A stretch of DNA of 64,000 nucleotides from Aliivibrio sp. 1S175 (GTDB lineage Bacteria > Pseudomonadota > Gammaproteobacteria > Enterobacterales > Vibrionaceae). Positions 10,822-20,970 of this stretch are shown here, piece by piece. The stretch spans positions 44,462 through 108,461 of the forward strand of contig NZ_MAJS01000009.1 in the NCBI RefSeq assembly GCF_001690985.1. The letters are read 5' to 3'. The notes under the pieces were generated by a model, which saw nothing but the letters and a program-made list of their open reading frames with translations, was not told the origin of the DNA and searched no databases. The translations under genes were made by a program, and so were the position numbers. Position 1 is the stretch's first letter. Each line of letters begins with the position of its first letter.

Positions 10822-10856
10822 AGAAAGGCGATGAAGTTACCCTCATCGCCTTTTTT
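10822..10856. terminator. bidirectional terminator between smp and deoD
   Basis: The stem AAAGGCGATGA / TCATCGCCTTT is flanked by A-rich and T-rich tracts. It ends both the deoCABD transcript (minus) and smp (plus). Confidence 0.9.
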
Positions 10857-10882
10857 ATGTCTACACGTTTTCTTTAGCGGTA

Positions 10883-11599
10883 TTATTTGTCGCCAAGCAA
10901 TACTGAATCTAGTGCAATTAGCATCATTTCATCAAACGTCGTTGCACGCTCATCTGATGTTGTTTGCTCACCGGTCTTAATGTGATCCGATACTGTACAA
11001 ATTGCTAATGCTTTTGCACCGTATTCAGCAGCCACACCGTACATGCCTGCGGCTTCCATCTCTACGCCTACAATGCCGTATTTATCCATTAGATCAAACA
11101 TGCTTGGATCTGGTGTGTAGAACAACTCAGCAGAGAAAAGGTTACCTACTTTTACATCGATACCACGTGCTTGAGCTGCTAACTCTGCGTTACGAACCAT
11201 TTCATAATCAGCAATCGCTGCAAAGTCATGATCTTTAAAACGGATGCGGTTCACTTTTGAATCAGTACATGCGCCCATACCGATAACAACATCACGCAGT
11301 TTTATCCCATCGTTTACGGCACCACAGCTGCCTACACGGATCACTTTTTTTACGCCAAAATCTTTAACTAATTCAGTCATGTAAATAGAGCACGATGGGA
11401 TCCCCATACCATGCCCCATAACCGAAATCTTACGACCTTTATAGGTTCCAGTGTAGCCAAACATATTACGAACGTCACACACTTGAACTACATCATCAAG
11501 AAAAGTCTCTGCAATGTATTTCGCACGGATTGGGTCTCCTGGCATTAGAACAACGTCAGCAAAATCACCCATTTCAGCATTAATATGTGGAGTAGCCAT
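10883..11599 (-). CDS. deoD: purine nucleoside phosphorylase DeoD
   Basis: DeoD splits purine (deoxy)ribonucleosides with phosphate into a free base and (deoxy)ribose-1-phosphate. The 238 residues are those of the hexameric enterobacterial-type enzyme: start [23 protein letters not shown], phosphate-site region [15 protein letters not shown] and the catalytic aspartate in SDHIKTGE. It is the last gene of deoCABD. The 71-nt gap from deoB holds a strong terminator-like hairpin, so it may be expressed at a different level from deoCAB. AAAGGAA precedes the ATG. Confidence 0.97.
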   Translation of the reverse strand: MATPHINAEMGDFADVVLMPGDPIRAKYIAETFLDDVVQVCDVRNMFGYTGTYKGRKISVMGHGMGIPSCSIYMTELVKDFGVKKVIRVGSCGAVNDGIKLRDVVIGMGACTDSKVNRIRFKDHDFAAIADYEMVRNAELAAQARGIDVKVGNLFSAELFYTPDPSMFDLMDKYGIVGVEMEAAGMYGVAAEYGAKALAICTVSDHIKTGEQTTSDERATTFDEMMLIALDSVLLGDK

Positions 11600-11631
11600 A
11601 ATTTGTATTCCTTTCTTTAACTTTTAAATAG

Positions 11632-11661
11632 AAAAAAAGCAGTAGAGCTAACTCTACTGCT
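11632..11661 (-). terminator. intrinsic terminator between deoB and deoD
   Basis: A perfect 10-bp stem AGCAGTAGAG / CTCTACTGCT with a 4-nt loop is followed, on the minus strand, by seven T. It sits inside the deo operon between deoB and deoD and should attenuate readthrough into deoD. Confidence 0.85.
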
Positions 11662-11670
11662 TATTATTTT

Positions 11671-12891
11671 TTACAGAAATGATTTTCCATATTCCATATC
11701 AGAGGTTTCAAAATACTCTGCTAAAGTTTGACCAATATCGGCAAACGTATCACGGCGTCCTAATGAACCCGCAGGAACCTTGTGACCATAAACAATAACA
11801 GGGATATGTTCACGTGTATGATCAGAACCAGGCCATGTTGGATCACAACCGTGATCTGCCGTTAGAATAAGAATGTCATCTTCTTTTAGCATGTTCATGA
11901 TCTCTGGAAGACGACCATCAAAATATTCAAGCGCAGCAGCATAACCAGCAACGTCACGACGATGGCCATACGCTGAATCGAAATCGACAAAGTTAGTAAA
12001 TACGATGGTGTTATCACCCGCCGTTTCAATCGCGTCTTTCGTCGCATCAAATAGCGCAGGAATGCCTGTTGCTTTGGTTTTTTTAGTAATACCACAGCCA
12101 GCATAAATATCAGAGATCTTGCCAATTGAATGAACTTGACCGTTTTTCTCTTCAACTAATTTTTGCAGAACCGTTATTGCTGGTGGCTCTAGTGATAAAT
12201 CACGACGATTACCTGTACGCTCAAATTTACCTTTGCCTTCACCAACAAATGGACGCGCAATGACACGGCCAATGTTGTAATCAGCAAGTTCTTCACGAGC
12301 AATCTGACAAAGCGTTAGCAAATTATCTAAACCAAATGTCTCTTCATGACAGGCAATTTGGAATACTGAATCAGCAGAGGTATAAAAAATAGGCATGCCT
12401 GTTTTCATGTGCTCTTCACCCAAATCATCAAGTACTTGAGTTCCTGATGCATGGCAGTTACCTAGGTAACCAGAAAGATTTGCACGCGCAAGAATGCGAT
12501 CAGTCAGCTCTTTAGGGAAGCTGTTTGTTTTATCAGAAAAGTAACCCCAATCAAACAACACTGGAACACCGGCGATTTCCCAGTGACCTGAAGGCGTATC
12601 TTTACCTGAAGACAATTCAGCCGCATGACCGTAAGCACCAATGATCTCTGCGTTCGCGTCTAAACCAGCGGCAAATTGACCTGTTGATTCTTTACCCGCC
12701 ATCGCTAAACCAAGTTTAGAAAGGTTTGGAAGAGTTAAAGGTCCTTTTCGGTTGCTGTTGTCAGCTAGGCCTTTATCACACTGCTCAGCAATATGACCCA
12801 TGGTGTCTGAACCGACATCGCCAAATTTTTCAGCGTCGCCTGCGGCACCGATACCAAATGAATCTAGTACTAAAATTATTGCACGTTTCAT
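11671..12891 (-). CDS. deoB: phosphopentomutase DeoB
   Basis: DeoB interconverts (deoxy)ribose-1-phosphate and the 5-phosphate, linking nucleoside phosphorylases to DeoC. It belongs to the alkaline-phosphatase superfamily and has 406 residues. Metal ligands are visible at D10 (LVLDSFGIG) and in [18 protein letters not shown] near the C-terminus, and the phosphorylated threonine is in GKDTPSGHW (T99). I begin at ATG 12891 ([10 protein letters not shown]), which has GGAAG upstream; an in-frame codon six residues earlier would overlap deoA. It starts 10 nt after the deoA stop. Confidence 0.97.
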   Translation of the reverse strand: MKRAIILVLDSFGIGAAGDAEKFGDVGSDTMGHIAEQCDKGLADNSNRKGPLTLPNLSKLGLAMAGKESTGQFAAGLDANAEIIGAYGHAAELSSGKDTPSGHWEIAGVPVLFDWGYFSDKTNSFPKELTDRILARANLSGYLGNCHASGTQVLDDLGEEHMKTGMPIFYTSADSVFQIACHEETFGLDNLLTLCQIAREELADYNIGRVIARPFVGEGKGKFERTGNRRDLSLEPPAITVLQKLVEEKNGQVHSIGKISDIYAGCGITKKTKATGIPALFDATKDAIETAGDNTIVFTNFVDFDSAYGHRRDVAGYAAALEYFDGRLPEIMNMLKEDDILILTADHGCDPTWPGSDHTREHIPVIVYGHKVPAGSLGRRDTFADIGQTLAEYFETSDMEYGKSFL

Positions 12892-12901
12892 GTTTTCTTC
12901 C

Positions 12902-14308
<1,407 letters not shown>

Positions 14309-14348
14309 AGTCGATTTATTTTTTAGCTATAAATCAAGTAACGAGAAA

Positions 14349-15125
14349 CTAGTAAGCTGATGGGTCAGCTGTTTCTTCTGTTACTTCTAATGTATTTAAA
14401 AGATTAGTTAGTAAGCTTGATGCACCAAAGCGGTAGTGCATGTTATCAGCCCAATCGCCACCTAAAATTTCATCAGCCATTGCTAGGTATGCTTGTGCAT
14501 CTTCAGCAGTACGAACGCCGCCAGCAGGCTTAAAGCCAACTGTTTTAGCTACGCCCATATCACGAATTACTTCTAGCATCATGCGTGCGTATTCAGGTGT
14601 TGCGTTAACTGGCACTTTACCAGTAGAGGTTTTAATAAAGTTAGCGCCAGCTTCAATACAGATTTGAGACGCTTTCTTAATAAGAGCTTCTTCTTTTAGC
14701 TCACCAGTTTCAATAATAACTTTAAGCAGAATGTCGCCACACGCTTCTTTACATTGCTTAACCAGTTCAAAACCTACGGTTTCGTCACCAGCAATCAATG
14801 CACGGTATGGGAATACCACATCAACTTCATCAGCGCCGTAAGCGACAGCAGCTTTAGTTTCTGCAACAGCGATAGCAATATCGTCGTTACCATGTGGGAA
14901 GTTAGTTACTGTTGCAATGCGTACTTCTGGTGTGCCTTGCTCGCGCAGCGTTTTCTTAGCGATAGGAACGAAACGTGGGTAAATACAAACTGCTGCTGTA
15001 TTACCTACTGCTGTTTTCGCGTTCTTACATAACGCAATCACAACTTCATCTGTGTCGTTATCGTTAAGAGTCGTTAAATCCATTAATTTTAATGCACGTA
15101 GTGCTGCTGCTTTTAAATCGCTCAT
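14349..15125 (-). CDS. deoC: deoxyribose-phosphate aldolase DeoC
   Basis: DeoC cleaves deoxyribose-5-phosphate to acetaldehyde and glyceraldehyde-3-phosphate, feeding nucleoside carbon into glycolysis. It is a class I aldolase: the Schiff-base lysine is K165 in NFIKTSTGK, with D102 in DEVDVVFP and K199 in GFKPAGG completing the catalytic set known from the E. coli enzyme. ATG 15125 (MSDLKAAAL) has TTGGAGA 6 nt upstream and gives 258 residues. It is the first gene of deoCABD. The promoter must lie in the unusual dyad-rich region between here and xapX. Confidence 0.97.
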   Translation of the reverse strand: MSDLKAAALRALKLMDLTTLNDNDTDEVVIALCKNAKTAVGNTAAVCIYPRFVPIAKKTLREQGTPEVRIATVTNFPHGNDDIAIAVAETKAAVAYGADEVDVVFPYRALIAGDETVGFELVKQCKEACGDILLKVIIETGELKEEALIKKASQICIEAGANFIKTSTGKVPVNATPEYARMMLEVIRDMGVAKTVGFKPAGGVRTAEDAQAYLAMADEILGGDWADNMHYRFGASSLLTNLLNTLEVTEETADPSAY

Positions 15126-15178
15126 TGTTATCTCCAATAGAATAAATTCTTTGATAGTTTTGCTGTTTATAATTAAGT

Positions 15179-15292
15179 TCAACAGCAAATGAGCGGACTT
15201 GATTCCCTGAAGACTTGAGCGAAATAACGCTCAATCAATATCCATTTTGCCGCCAGTGCTTGCTTCATGTAACCAAGCAGACTGTGTAACAT
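15179..15292 (-). CDS. possible orphan small ORF upstream of deoC
   Basis: A 37-codon reading frame ([17 protein letters not shown]...SSPLICC) ends 53 nt before the deoC ATG. The same frame stays open upstream to 15349, 56 codons in all, with no better start. The segment is visibly more GC-rich than the flanks and reads like normal protein, but no ribosome binding site is evident and I recognise no family. It may be a leader peptide, a decayed gene fragment, or a repeat element that happens to be open. Low confidence as a gene. Confidence 0.3.
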   Translation of the reverse strand: MLHSLLGYMKQALAAKWILIERYFAQVFRESSPLICC

Positions 15293-15367
15293 CTCATCAT
15301 GAGACGCCGTTGAAACATGGTTTATTTTACCAATACTTCGGTTGAGGCACTAGTGAAACCATGTTTC
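15209..15367. promoter_or_regulatory. dyad-rich segment upstream of deoC
   Basis: Several inverted repeats crowd this segment. TTGAGCG-AAATAA-CGCTCAA is perfect at 15215-15234. TCTCAT-C-ATGAGA is perfect at 15292-15304. GAAACATGGTTT (15312-15323) is matched by AAACCATGTTTC (15356-15367). TGCTTG and CAAGCA flank 15258-15279. The 20-bp dyad is placed like an operator about 90-110 nt upstream of the deoC start. It does not match the E. coli DeoR operator TGTTAGAATTCTAACA. Confidence 0.5.
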
Positions 15368-15385
15368 CGTATAAAGACACTTAGA

Positions 15386-15559
15386 TTACGAAAAGAAACG
15401 TTCAATAATCCATTGATAACCCACAGCTCCAAGATAAACACCGACGATCCCCATAACACCAGATAATACTGGAGGTGCTGGAATTGGTAATTTAATTGCT
15501 GAAAAAACAACACCAACAATCAAACCAGCTAAGACTGATAACAAAACTTCATTCAACAT
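15386..15559 (-). CDS. XapX-domain small membrane protein
   Basis: This 57-residue gene (MLNEVLLSVLAGLIVGVVF...) contains two hydrophobic segments, residues about 4-22 and 32-48, joined by the proline turn KLPIPAPPVLSGV. That pattern matches the XapX (DUF1427) family of small inner-membrane proteins as I remember it; the family has no established function. GAGAGTG precedes the ATG. It sits on the same strand between nupC and deoC, within the nucleoside cluster. A terminator separates it from nupC, so it probably has its own promoter at 15560-15773. Confidence 0.75.
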   Translation of the reverse strand: MLNEVLLSVLAGLIVGVVFSAIKLPIPAPPVLSGVMGIVGVYLGAVGYQWIIERFFS

Positions 15560-15687
15560 AATTCACTCTCAAGTTACTTATCGTGTATACATTAAATGTA
15601 GTTTAATTTTCAAAACCTAGTTGTCTTTCTCTTTGCTATGATTCGTATTGTATCAAGATTAATTCATCTCACTGTTTCTATCTGGTA

Positions 15688-15704
15688 ACGCAATCGGTTT
15701 GCAT
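15688..15704. promoter_or_regulatory. LacI-family (CytR/PurR-type) operator-like palindrome
   Basis: ACGCAA-TCGGT-TTGCAT is an inverted repeat of the GCAA/TTGC type bound by PurR and CytR, here with a 5-nt rather than 4-nt spacer. It lies 129 nt upstream of the XapX gene start, downstream of nupC. In this nucleoside cluster a CytR-type repressor is a sensible candidate, but binding is inferred only. Confidence 0.45.
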
Positions 15705-15773
15705 CTCACTCTTTTTACATAAAAAATGGAAATAATTATTTATTCATCACAACGTTATCTTTTCTATAGGCAT

Positions 15774-15801
15774 AAAAAAACCCGCAATAAATGCGGGCTT
15801 T
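15774..15801 (-). terminator. intrinsic terminator of nupC
   Basis: The stem CCCGCA / TGCGGG is followed on the minus strand by seven T, beginning about 27 nt after the nupC stop. Confidence 0.9.
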
Positions 15802-15827
15802 TTAGCATCTAACTTACTCTATAACGA

Positions 15828-17084
15828 TTATAGAGATAAGAATAGACCTGCGATTGTTGCTGACATTAAGTTAGATAATGTACCAGCAGCAACGGCTTTC
15901 ATACCCATCTTAGCGATGTCATGACGACGTTCAGGAGCAAGGCTACCTAAACCACCAAGTAGGATTGCTACAGAAGAAAGGTTAGCAAAACCACATAGTG
16001 CGAATGAAATGATTGCTTTCGTTTTATCAGAAAGAACAACTTCAGCGCCTTCAGCTAGGTATGGTGCAAAGTTTAAGTAAGCAACGAATTCGTTAACTAC
16101 TAATTTTTGACCCAAGAAAGAACCTGCAATTGTCGCTTCTTCCCACGGCACACCGATTAGGAAAGCAACTGGAGCGAATACGTAACCAAGAATAAGCTCT
16201 AGTGTAATTTCTGGCATACCGAACCAACCACCAACACCACCTAAGATACCGTTGATTAGTGCGATTAGACCGATGAAAGCAAGAAGCATTGCACCTACGT
16301 TTAACGCAAGTTGCATACCTGTTGCAGCACCTGCAGCAGCAGCATCGATTACGTTAGCTGGTTTGTCATCGCCTTTGTTATCAAGTGCGTCAAATTGGTC
16401 AACTGGAGTTTCTGTTTCTGGTTTAAGAATTTTAGCAAATAAAAGACCACCAGGAGCTGCCATGAATGAAGCTGCGATTAGGTATTCTAGAGGCACGCCC
16501 ATAGACGCATAACCCGCAAGTACACCACCAGCAACAGAAGCTAGACCACCACACATAACAGCAAACAATTCTGATTGAGTCATTTTTGGAATGAATGGAC
16601 GAACAACTAGAGGTGCTTCTGTTTGACCAACGAAAATATTCGCTGTAGCAGAAAGAGATTCCGCACGAGAAGTACCAAGTGCTTTTTGAAGAGCACCACC
16701 TAAGAAGTTAATCACAATTTGCATGATACCAAGGTAATAAAGTACCGCAGTTAATGATGCAAAGAATACGATTACAGGAAGTACGCGCAGTGCGAATACG
16801 AAACCGCCACCACCAAATACTTCAAACATTTTATTCGAGACTAAGCCACCGAATAAGAATTCGATACCAGTGTTACCATAGTTGATTACATTCGCAACCG
16901 CTTCAGATGCACCTAAAAGTACATCACGACCCACAGGTACGTATAGTATAAATGCACCTAGAATAAATTGAATGGCAAAAGCGCCACCGACAGTACGTAG
17001 ATTGATTGCTTTGCGGTTATCAGATAGAAGTACTGCAAAAGCAAGCAGTGCTACAATCCCAACCAAGCTCATTAACAGGCTCAT
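15828..17084 (-). CDS. nupC: concentrative nucleoside transporter NupC (CNT family)
   Basis: This sodium-coupled nucleoside importer of 418 residues matches, almost segment for segment, the V. cholerae CNT whose crystal structure is known. The substrate motif GQTEAP falls at 153-158 (Q154, T155, E156) and N149/V152 of the Na+ site keep the same numbering. The later motif [10 protein letters not shown] carries the second nucleoside-binding Asn/Ser pair. About eight transmembrane helices plus re-entrant loops are expected. It supplies nucleosides to DeoA and DeoD encoded next door. A CRP-like site lies upstream. Confidence 0.96.
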   Translation of the reverse strand: MSLLMSLVGIVALLAFAVLLSDNRKAINLRTVGGAFAIQFILGAFILYVPVGRDVLLGASEAVANVINYGNTGIEFLFGGLVSNKMFEVFGGGGFVFALRVLPVIVFFASLTAVLYYLGIMQIVINFLGGALQKALGTSRAESLSATANIFVGQTEAPLVVRPFIPKMTQSELFAVMCGGLASVAGGVLAGYASMGVPLEYLIAASFMAAPGGLLFAKILKPETETPVDQFDALDNKGDDKPANVIDAAAAGAATGMQLALNVGAMLLAFIGLIALINGILGGVGGWFGMPEITLELILGYVFAPVAFLIGVPWEEATIAGSFLGQKLVVNEFVAYLNFAPYLAEGAEVVLSDKTKAIISFALCGFANLSSVAILLGGLGSLAPERRHDIAKMGMKAVAAGTLSNLMSATIAGLFLSL

Positions 17085-17138
17085 AGTTAAAAGTTTCCCT
17101 AAAATTGATTGTTGGCGTGTTTCAAATTAGCGGGGGCG

Positions 17139-17144
17139 ATTATA
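17139..17144 (-). promoter_or_regulatory. nupC -10 element
   Basis: A consensus TATAAT on the minus strand lies 55-60 nt upstream of the nupC ATG. No good -35 sits 17 nt further up (TACTTT), which fits an activator-dependent promoter with the CRP-like site centred roughly 90 bp upstream. Confidence 0.55.
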
Positions 17145-17215
17145 CTCACTGAACCACTAATAAAGTAATGCCGTTGTCACATATTCTGTCAACGTACATC
17201 ATACATTCATTCATT

Positions 17216-17235
17216 AGTGTGATCTTTATCACTAA
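17216..17235. promoter_or_regulatory. CRP-binding-site-like sequence upstream of nupC
   Basis: TGTGA-TCTTTA-TCACT (17218-17233) differs from the CRP consensus TGTGA-N6-TCACA by one base. Its spacing to the nupC TATAAT places the centre near -93, compatible with class I activation. Nucleoside uptake genes are classical CRP/CytR targets. A second imperfect dyad, CGTTGTCAC...CTGTCAACG, lies at about 17172-17194. Confidence 0.65.
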
Positions 17236-17283
17236 GGAGTATCTAAAGATTCATCAATTACATCTAAAGAAATGACTGGCAAC

Positions 17284-18060
17284 TCAAATACCGAACAAAT
17301 GATTAGTATTTCTATAAACAGCATTTGCAATCGTTTCCCTTGACTCTTTTCTCAACAAAATCAAACATTCTAGAATATGTCGTACTTTATCTGGCGAGTT
17401 AGGTACCCCCTGAAAACCAGATAATGGCATGTCAGGAGCGTCTGTTTCTAATAATAAACGATCTAAAGAAAGCTCAGAAATTGTGCGTTTTGTTTTAATC
17501 GCTCGCTCATAGCTAATCACACCACCGACACCAATATAGAAGCCCAAATTAATAAATTGATTCGCTTGTTGTAAGCTGCCACTAAACCCATGGATAACCC
17601 CGCCTTTCTCTGGTTTTATTTCTCGCAGTACTTTTAAAACATGATCGTGACTTTTTCGGCTGTGTACAATTAAGGGAAGTTGGTGGGTTTTGGCTAATAA
17701 GCATTGCTCTCGAAATACATGTATTTGGATATCGCGATTGCATTCAGGATCCCAAAAATCTAACCCGCACTCTCCAATAGCAATACGAGCCTGAGCTTGA
17801 ACTTTAAATTTGTCTTTCAGGCGTTCAATTTCATGTTCATAATCAGAAGATATAAATAACGGGTGAATACCCAGCGCATAATACACCCCTTCATTTCTCT
17901 CAGCGAGTTCGCTTACCTTGTCCCAATTTAATTGATTAACACTGGGCACAATAAACTTGGTTACACCACTCTCCTGGGCTTTATTAAGATAATACGTTTC
18001 ACTTTCTGAAAAAGGAGAAAAATCTAAGTGACAATGGGTATCTATCAATTTAAATGACAT
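17284..18060 (-). CDS. yjjV: TatD-family metal-dependent hydrolase YjjV
   Basis: This 258-residue TatD-type DNase-like TIM barrel has the family metal motifs: THCHLDF near residue 8-14, GECGLDF near 97-103, HSRKSHD near 134-140, HGFSGS and LLLETDAPDMP near 201-211. I start at ATG 18060, which overlaps by one base the TGA of the upstream microprotein gene (TGATG), rather than at the GTG one codon earlier. Substrate is unknown; YjjV in E. coli lies near deoC and prfC, exactly this context. Confidence 0.9.
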   Translation of the reverse strand: MSFKLIDTHCHLDFSPFSESETYYLNKAQESGVTKFIVPSVNQLNWDKVSELAERNEGVYYALGIHPLFISSDYEHEIERLKDKFKVQAQARIAIGECGLDFWDPECNRDIQIHVFREQCLLAKTHQLPLIVHSRKSHDHVLKVLREIKPEKGGVIHGFSGSLQQANQFINLGFYIGVGGVISYERAIKTKRTISELSLDRLLLETDAPDMPLSGFQGVPNSPDKVRHILECLILLRKESRETIANAVYRNTNHLFGI

Positions 18061-18173
18061 CACTCTTCTTCTTTCTTATATGGCACACAACTGCGTTTAT
18101 TTTCAGGTGTTAAACCAAGAGATAAGCACCATACGCCACACCCTTTAATCCATTGTTTAATTATCTTCCACAT
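18060..18173 (-). CDS. 37-residue microprotein coupled to yjjV (DUF5363-like)
   Basis: A small frame MWKIIKQWIKGCGVWCLSLG...EEE runs from ATG 18173 with AGGGGAAG upstream to a TGA that overlaps the yjjV ATG by one base. It is tryptophan- and cysteine-rich at the N-terminus, then carries LTPENKRSCVPY and a run of acidic residues. I recall short gammaproteobacterial proteins (DUF5363) with the LGLTPE(N/Q)KRSC(V/A)PY core, so this is likely a real gene. It has no known function. The overlap implies translational coupling. Confidence 0.7.
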   Translation of the reverse strand: MWKIIKQWIKGCGVWCLSLGLTPENKRSCVPYKKEEE

Positions 18174-18237
18174 TAAAGCTTCCCCTATCACGGATATATC
18201 GAATTTAATAATCAGAACAAGTATAAACAATAGATAC

Positions 18238-18266
18238 AAAAACGGAGTCCGTTAAGACTCCGTTTA
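18238..18266 (-). terminator. intrinsic terminator of prfC
   Basis: The stem AACGGAGTC / GACTCCGTT is followed on the minus strand by a short T-run, 22 nt beyond the prfC stop. Confidence 0.85.
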
Positions 18267-18288
18267 GATTTATTAGCAATAGAACAAA

Positions 18289-19869
18289 TTAATGCTCTCG
18301 TGTTGCTCTGAATTGAACTTCAGGGAAACGCTCTACTGCTAAATTCAAATTAACCATAGTAGGCGCGATATACGTTAAATTATTGCCCCCATCTAATGCT
18401 AGGTTAGCTTGGCTCTTACGCTGGAAGTCATCCATGATTTTACCATCAGTACATTCAACCCAACGAGCGGTTGCAACACTGATACCTTCATAAATAGCTT
18501 CTACGTTATATTCTGATTTCAGACGAGAAACAACCACATCAAACTGAAGAACACCAACCGCACCAACGATAAGATCGTTATTTTGTAACGGACGGAAAAC
18601 CTGAACCGCACCTTCTTCAGAAAGTTGGACAAGACCTTTCAATAGTTGTTTTTGCTTCAACGGATCTTTTAGACGAATACGACGGAATAATTCAGGTGCA
18701 AAGTTTGGAATACCTGAGAACTTCAAGTTTTCACCTTGCGTGAAGGTATCACCTATTTGAATCGTGCCGTGGTTATGCAAACCAATGATGTCACCCGCAT
18801 AGGCTGTTTCAGCACGAGAACGATCACCCGCCATAAAGGTTACCGCATCAGAAATACTGACGTTTTTACCTGTACGAACATGGTTCATTTTCATACTTTG
18901 GGTATAAGTACCCGATACAATACGCATGAAGGCAATACGGTCACGGTGCTTAGGATCCATGTTTGCTTGGATCTTAAATACAAATCCTGAGAATTTTTCT
19001 TCAGTTGCTTCAACTGCACGTTCTACTGCTTCACGCGTTTGTGGTGCAGGAGCCCATTCAGTCAAACCTTCAAGCATATGGTCAACACCAAAGTTACCTA
19101 GTGCCGTACCAAAGTAGACTGGTGTTAGCTCTCCTTTAAGAAATAACTCTAAATCAAACTCGTGCGCAGCGCCAATAACCAATTCAAGCTCTTCACGAAC
19201 ACTGCTCGCAAGTTCGTTACCGATAGCAACATCAAGCTCTGGGTTATCAAGACCTTTGATCGTGCGTACTTCTTGGATCTCATGGCCATGACCAGATTGA
19301 TACAAGATCGTTTCATCACGGTGAATATGATAAACACCTTTAAACTCTTTACCACAACCGATAGGCCATGAAATAGGAGCACAAGCCATACCTAGCTCGC
19401 TTTCTACTTCGTCAAGCACTTCCATTGGGTCTCGTACTTCACGGTCCATTTTGTTCATGAAGGTTACGATTGGCGTATCACGTAAACGCGTTACTTCCAT
19501 CAATTTACGAGTACGATCTTCGACACCTTTCGCGGCATCGATAACCATTAGACATGAATCTACCGCAGTTAAAGTACGGTAGGTATCTTCCGAGAAATCT
19601 TCGTGTCCAGGAGTATCAAGAAGGTTAACTAGGCAACCGTTAAATGGAAATTGCATTACTGACGTAGTTACCGAGATACCACGTTCTTTTTCCATTTCCA
19701 TCCAGTCTGATTTTGCGTGCTGGTTTGAACCACGACCTTTTACCGTACCCGCTTTTTGAATCGCGTTTCCGAATAATAATACTTTTTCAGTAATGGTTGT
19801 TTTACCCGCATCCGGGTGAGAAATGATGGCAAACGTTCTACGTTTACCCACTTCTTGTAAAAAAGACAT
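18289..19869 (-). CDS. prfC: peptide chain release factor 3
   Basis: RF3 is the translational GTPase that ejects RF1/RF2 from the ribosome after peptide release. Motifs are SHPDAGKTT (18-26), [14 protein letters not shown] (87-100) and NKMDRE (about 141-146). Its 526 residues match the E. coli length (about 529). It is monocistronic, with a terminator after it. The position beside yjjV and rimI-holD follows the E. coli 99-min order. Confidence 0.97.
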   Translation of the reverse strand: MSFLQEVGKRRTFAIISHPDAGKTTITEKVLLFGNAIQKAGTVKGRGSNQHAKSDWMEMEKERGISVTTSVMQFPFNGCLVNLLDTPGHEDFSEDTYRTLTAVDSCLMVIDAAKGVEDRTRKLMEVTRLRDTPIVTFMNKMDREVRDPMEVLDEVESELGMACAPISWPIGCGKEFKGVYHIHRDETILYQSGHGHEIQEVRTIKGLDNPELDVAIGNELASSVREELELVIGAAHEFDLELFLKGELTPVYFGTALGNFGVDHMLEGLTEWAPAPQTREAVERAVEATEEKFSGFVFKIQANMDPKHRDRIAFMRIVSGTYTQSMKMNHVRTGKNVSISDAVTFMAGDRSRAETAYAGDIIGLHNHGTIQIGDTFTQGENLKFSGIPNFAPELFRRIRLKDPLKQKQLLKGLVQLSEEGAVQVFRPLQNNDLIVGAVGVLQFDVVVSRLKSEYNVEAIYEGISVATARWVECTDGKIMDDFQRKSQANLALDGGNNLTYIAPTMVNLNLAVERFPEVQFRATREH

Positions 19870-19953
19870 AAGCGTTGATAATCCTGTAAGATTTCAGAAA
19901 GGATGTAATTAGGCGAGATTATACTCAAAGACGTTGATTATCTAAAGCGCCGA

Positions 19954-20400
19954 TTAAAAGAATATATAACTCATGATAATGGCGTCTTCTTTACCATTAG
20001 CTGTTGGGTAGTAATCGTGGCGTCGAGTAACTTCATTAAACCCTTCAGATTCATACAAAGAGATCGCTTTAACATTACTTTCACGCACCTCAAGCCAAGC
20101 AGAATCAGCACTTTGTTCCATACACATATCAATAAAAAACTCAGTCAATTTACGACCAAACCCTTTTCTTTGATACGCAGGATCAATAGCAACATTAAGT
20201 AACGTCACTTCACCGACAACATTCTGCGCATAAAAATAACCAACAACTTGATCATTTTCTAGCATTACTCGATGTTGTGCACAACGACTATTTAAGTCTC
20301 GGATCATCGATTCAGCCCAAGGGTGTGAATGTGCCGCTCTTTCTATTCGCCAAATATCATCAAGATGAGTTTCAGAAATAAGTTGGATATTAATGGTCAT
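19954..20400 (-). CDS. rimI: ribosomal protein S18-alanine N-acetyltransferase RimI
   Basis: RimI is a GNAT-fold acetyltransferase that modifies the N-terminal alanine of ribosomal protein S18. The 148 residues carry the acetyl-CoA motif DPAYQRKGFGRKL and the RimI-typical AWLEVRESNVKAISLYESEGFNEV. The ATG overlaps the end of holD by 11 nt, so the two are translationally linked as in E. coli holD-rimI. Confidence 0.95.
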   Translation of the reverse strand: MTINIQLISETHLDDIWRIERAAHSHPWAESMIRDLNSRCAQHRVMLENDQVVGYFYAQNVVGEVTLLNVAIDPAYQRKGFGRKLTEFFIDMCMEQSADSAWLEVRESNVKAISLYESEGFNEVTRRHDYYPTANGKEDAIIMSYIFF

Positions 20401-20791
20401 AAGAACAAATTTGTCGCCATAGATCGCGTCGTGATTGAGTATTGGTATGCATTTCAGATAAAAGAGGAGAGCTCAATGTTCGCACTCCTTCTAATTCAGT
20501 AATAAGAACACCAGAAAACCAACACCACTTTAAATGATGTTCAGCCAAATACTCTAACGACTCAGAAGGAAGAAATAACGCCTGCTCTGGCAATAGTTTC
20601 ATGCTTGCAAGTACCTTCCCAAAAAGAAAAGCATCACGTTCAGTTGGAACAGCAGGAGCTACAAATAATAACTGACAAGTTTCAGGTAACGATAGTGTGT
20701 TTGCTTCTAACATAGAGAAGTATTCTGGTTGTCGAACTTGCCAAACCGAAATATTCATTTCATTTAAAAACTGTAACGCTTGCTTTGGCAT
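20390..20791 (-). CDS. holD: DNA polymerase III psi subunit HolD
   Basis: Psi connects the clamp loader to the chi subunit, which binds SSB. The 133-residue protein has the family's N-terminal helix (LQFLNEMNISVWQVRQPEYF), LLFVAP strand, LFGKVLASMKLLPEQAL and C-terminal LWRQICSYDH. HolD diverges quickly, so the call rests on these patterns plus the rimI overlap. AGGTGA precedes the ATG. In E. coli rsmC is divergent from holD; here rsmC is absent. Confidence 0.9.
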   Translation of the reverse strand: MPKQALQFLNEMNISVWQVRQPEYFSMLEANTLSLPETCQLLFVAPAVPTERDAFLFGKVLASMKLLPEQALFLPSESLEYLAEHHLKWCWFSGVLITELEGVRTLSSPLLSEMHTNTQSRRDLWRQICSYDH

Positions 20792-20934
20792 CTCAATTCA
20801 CCTGTCAATTTAAGGTTACGGATATTATCAATATTCTAGAAGGGATACCACTTGATGTACCTGAAATAACTAAGATTGAATATAACGTAAACATTCAACC
20901 TTTAGATAGTACGTATAGACATATATAAGAAATG

Positions 20935-20963
20935 AACACCCACTAATATCATGGGTGTTTTAT
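20935..20963. terminator. terminator-like hairpin at the holD/yhbS junction
   Basis: The stem AACACCCA / TGGGTGTT has a 9-nt loop. On the plus strand it is followed by TTTTATT; on the minus strand, downstream of yhbS, by CATTTCTTAT. It can end the ubiT-yhbS transcript, although its better T-run faces the plus strand, where no gene is confirmed. Confidence 0.6.
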
Positions 20964-20970
20964 TGAATGG

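Noticed and set aside
15322..15519. 65-codon minus-strand frame overlapping the XapX gene
   Set aside because: It runs in another frame through the xapX coding region, which has the better start, ribosome site and membrane pattern.
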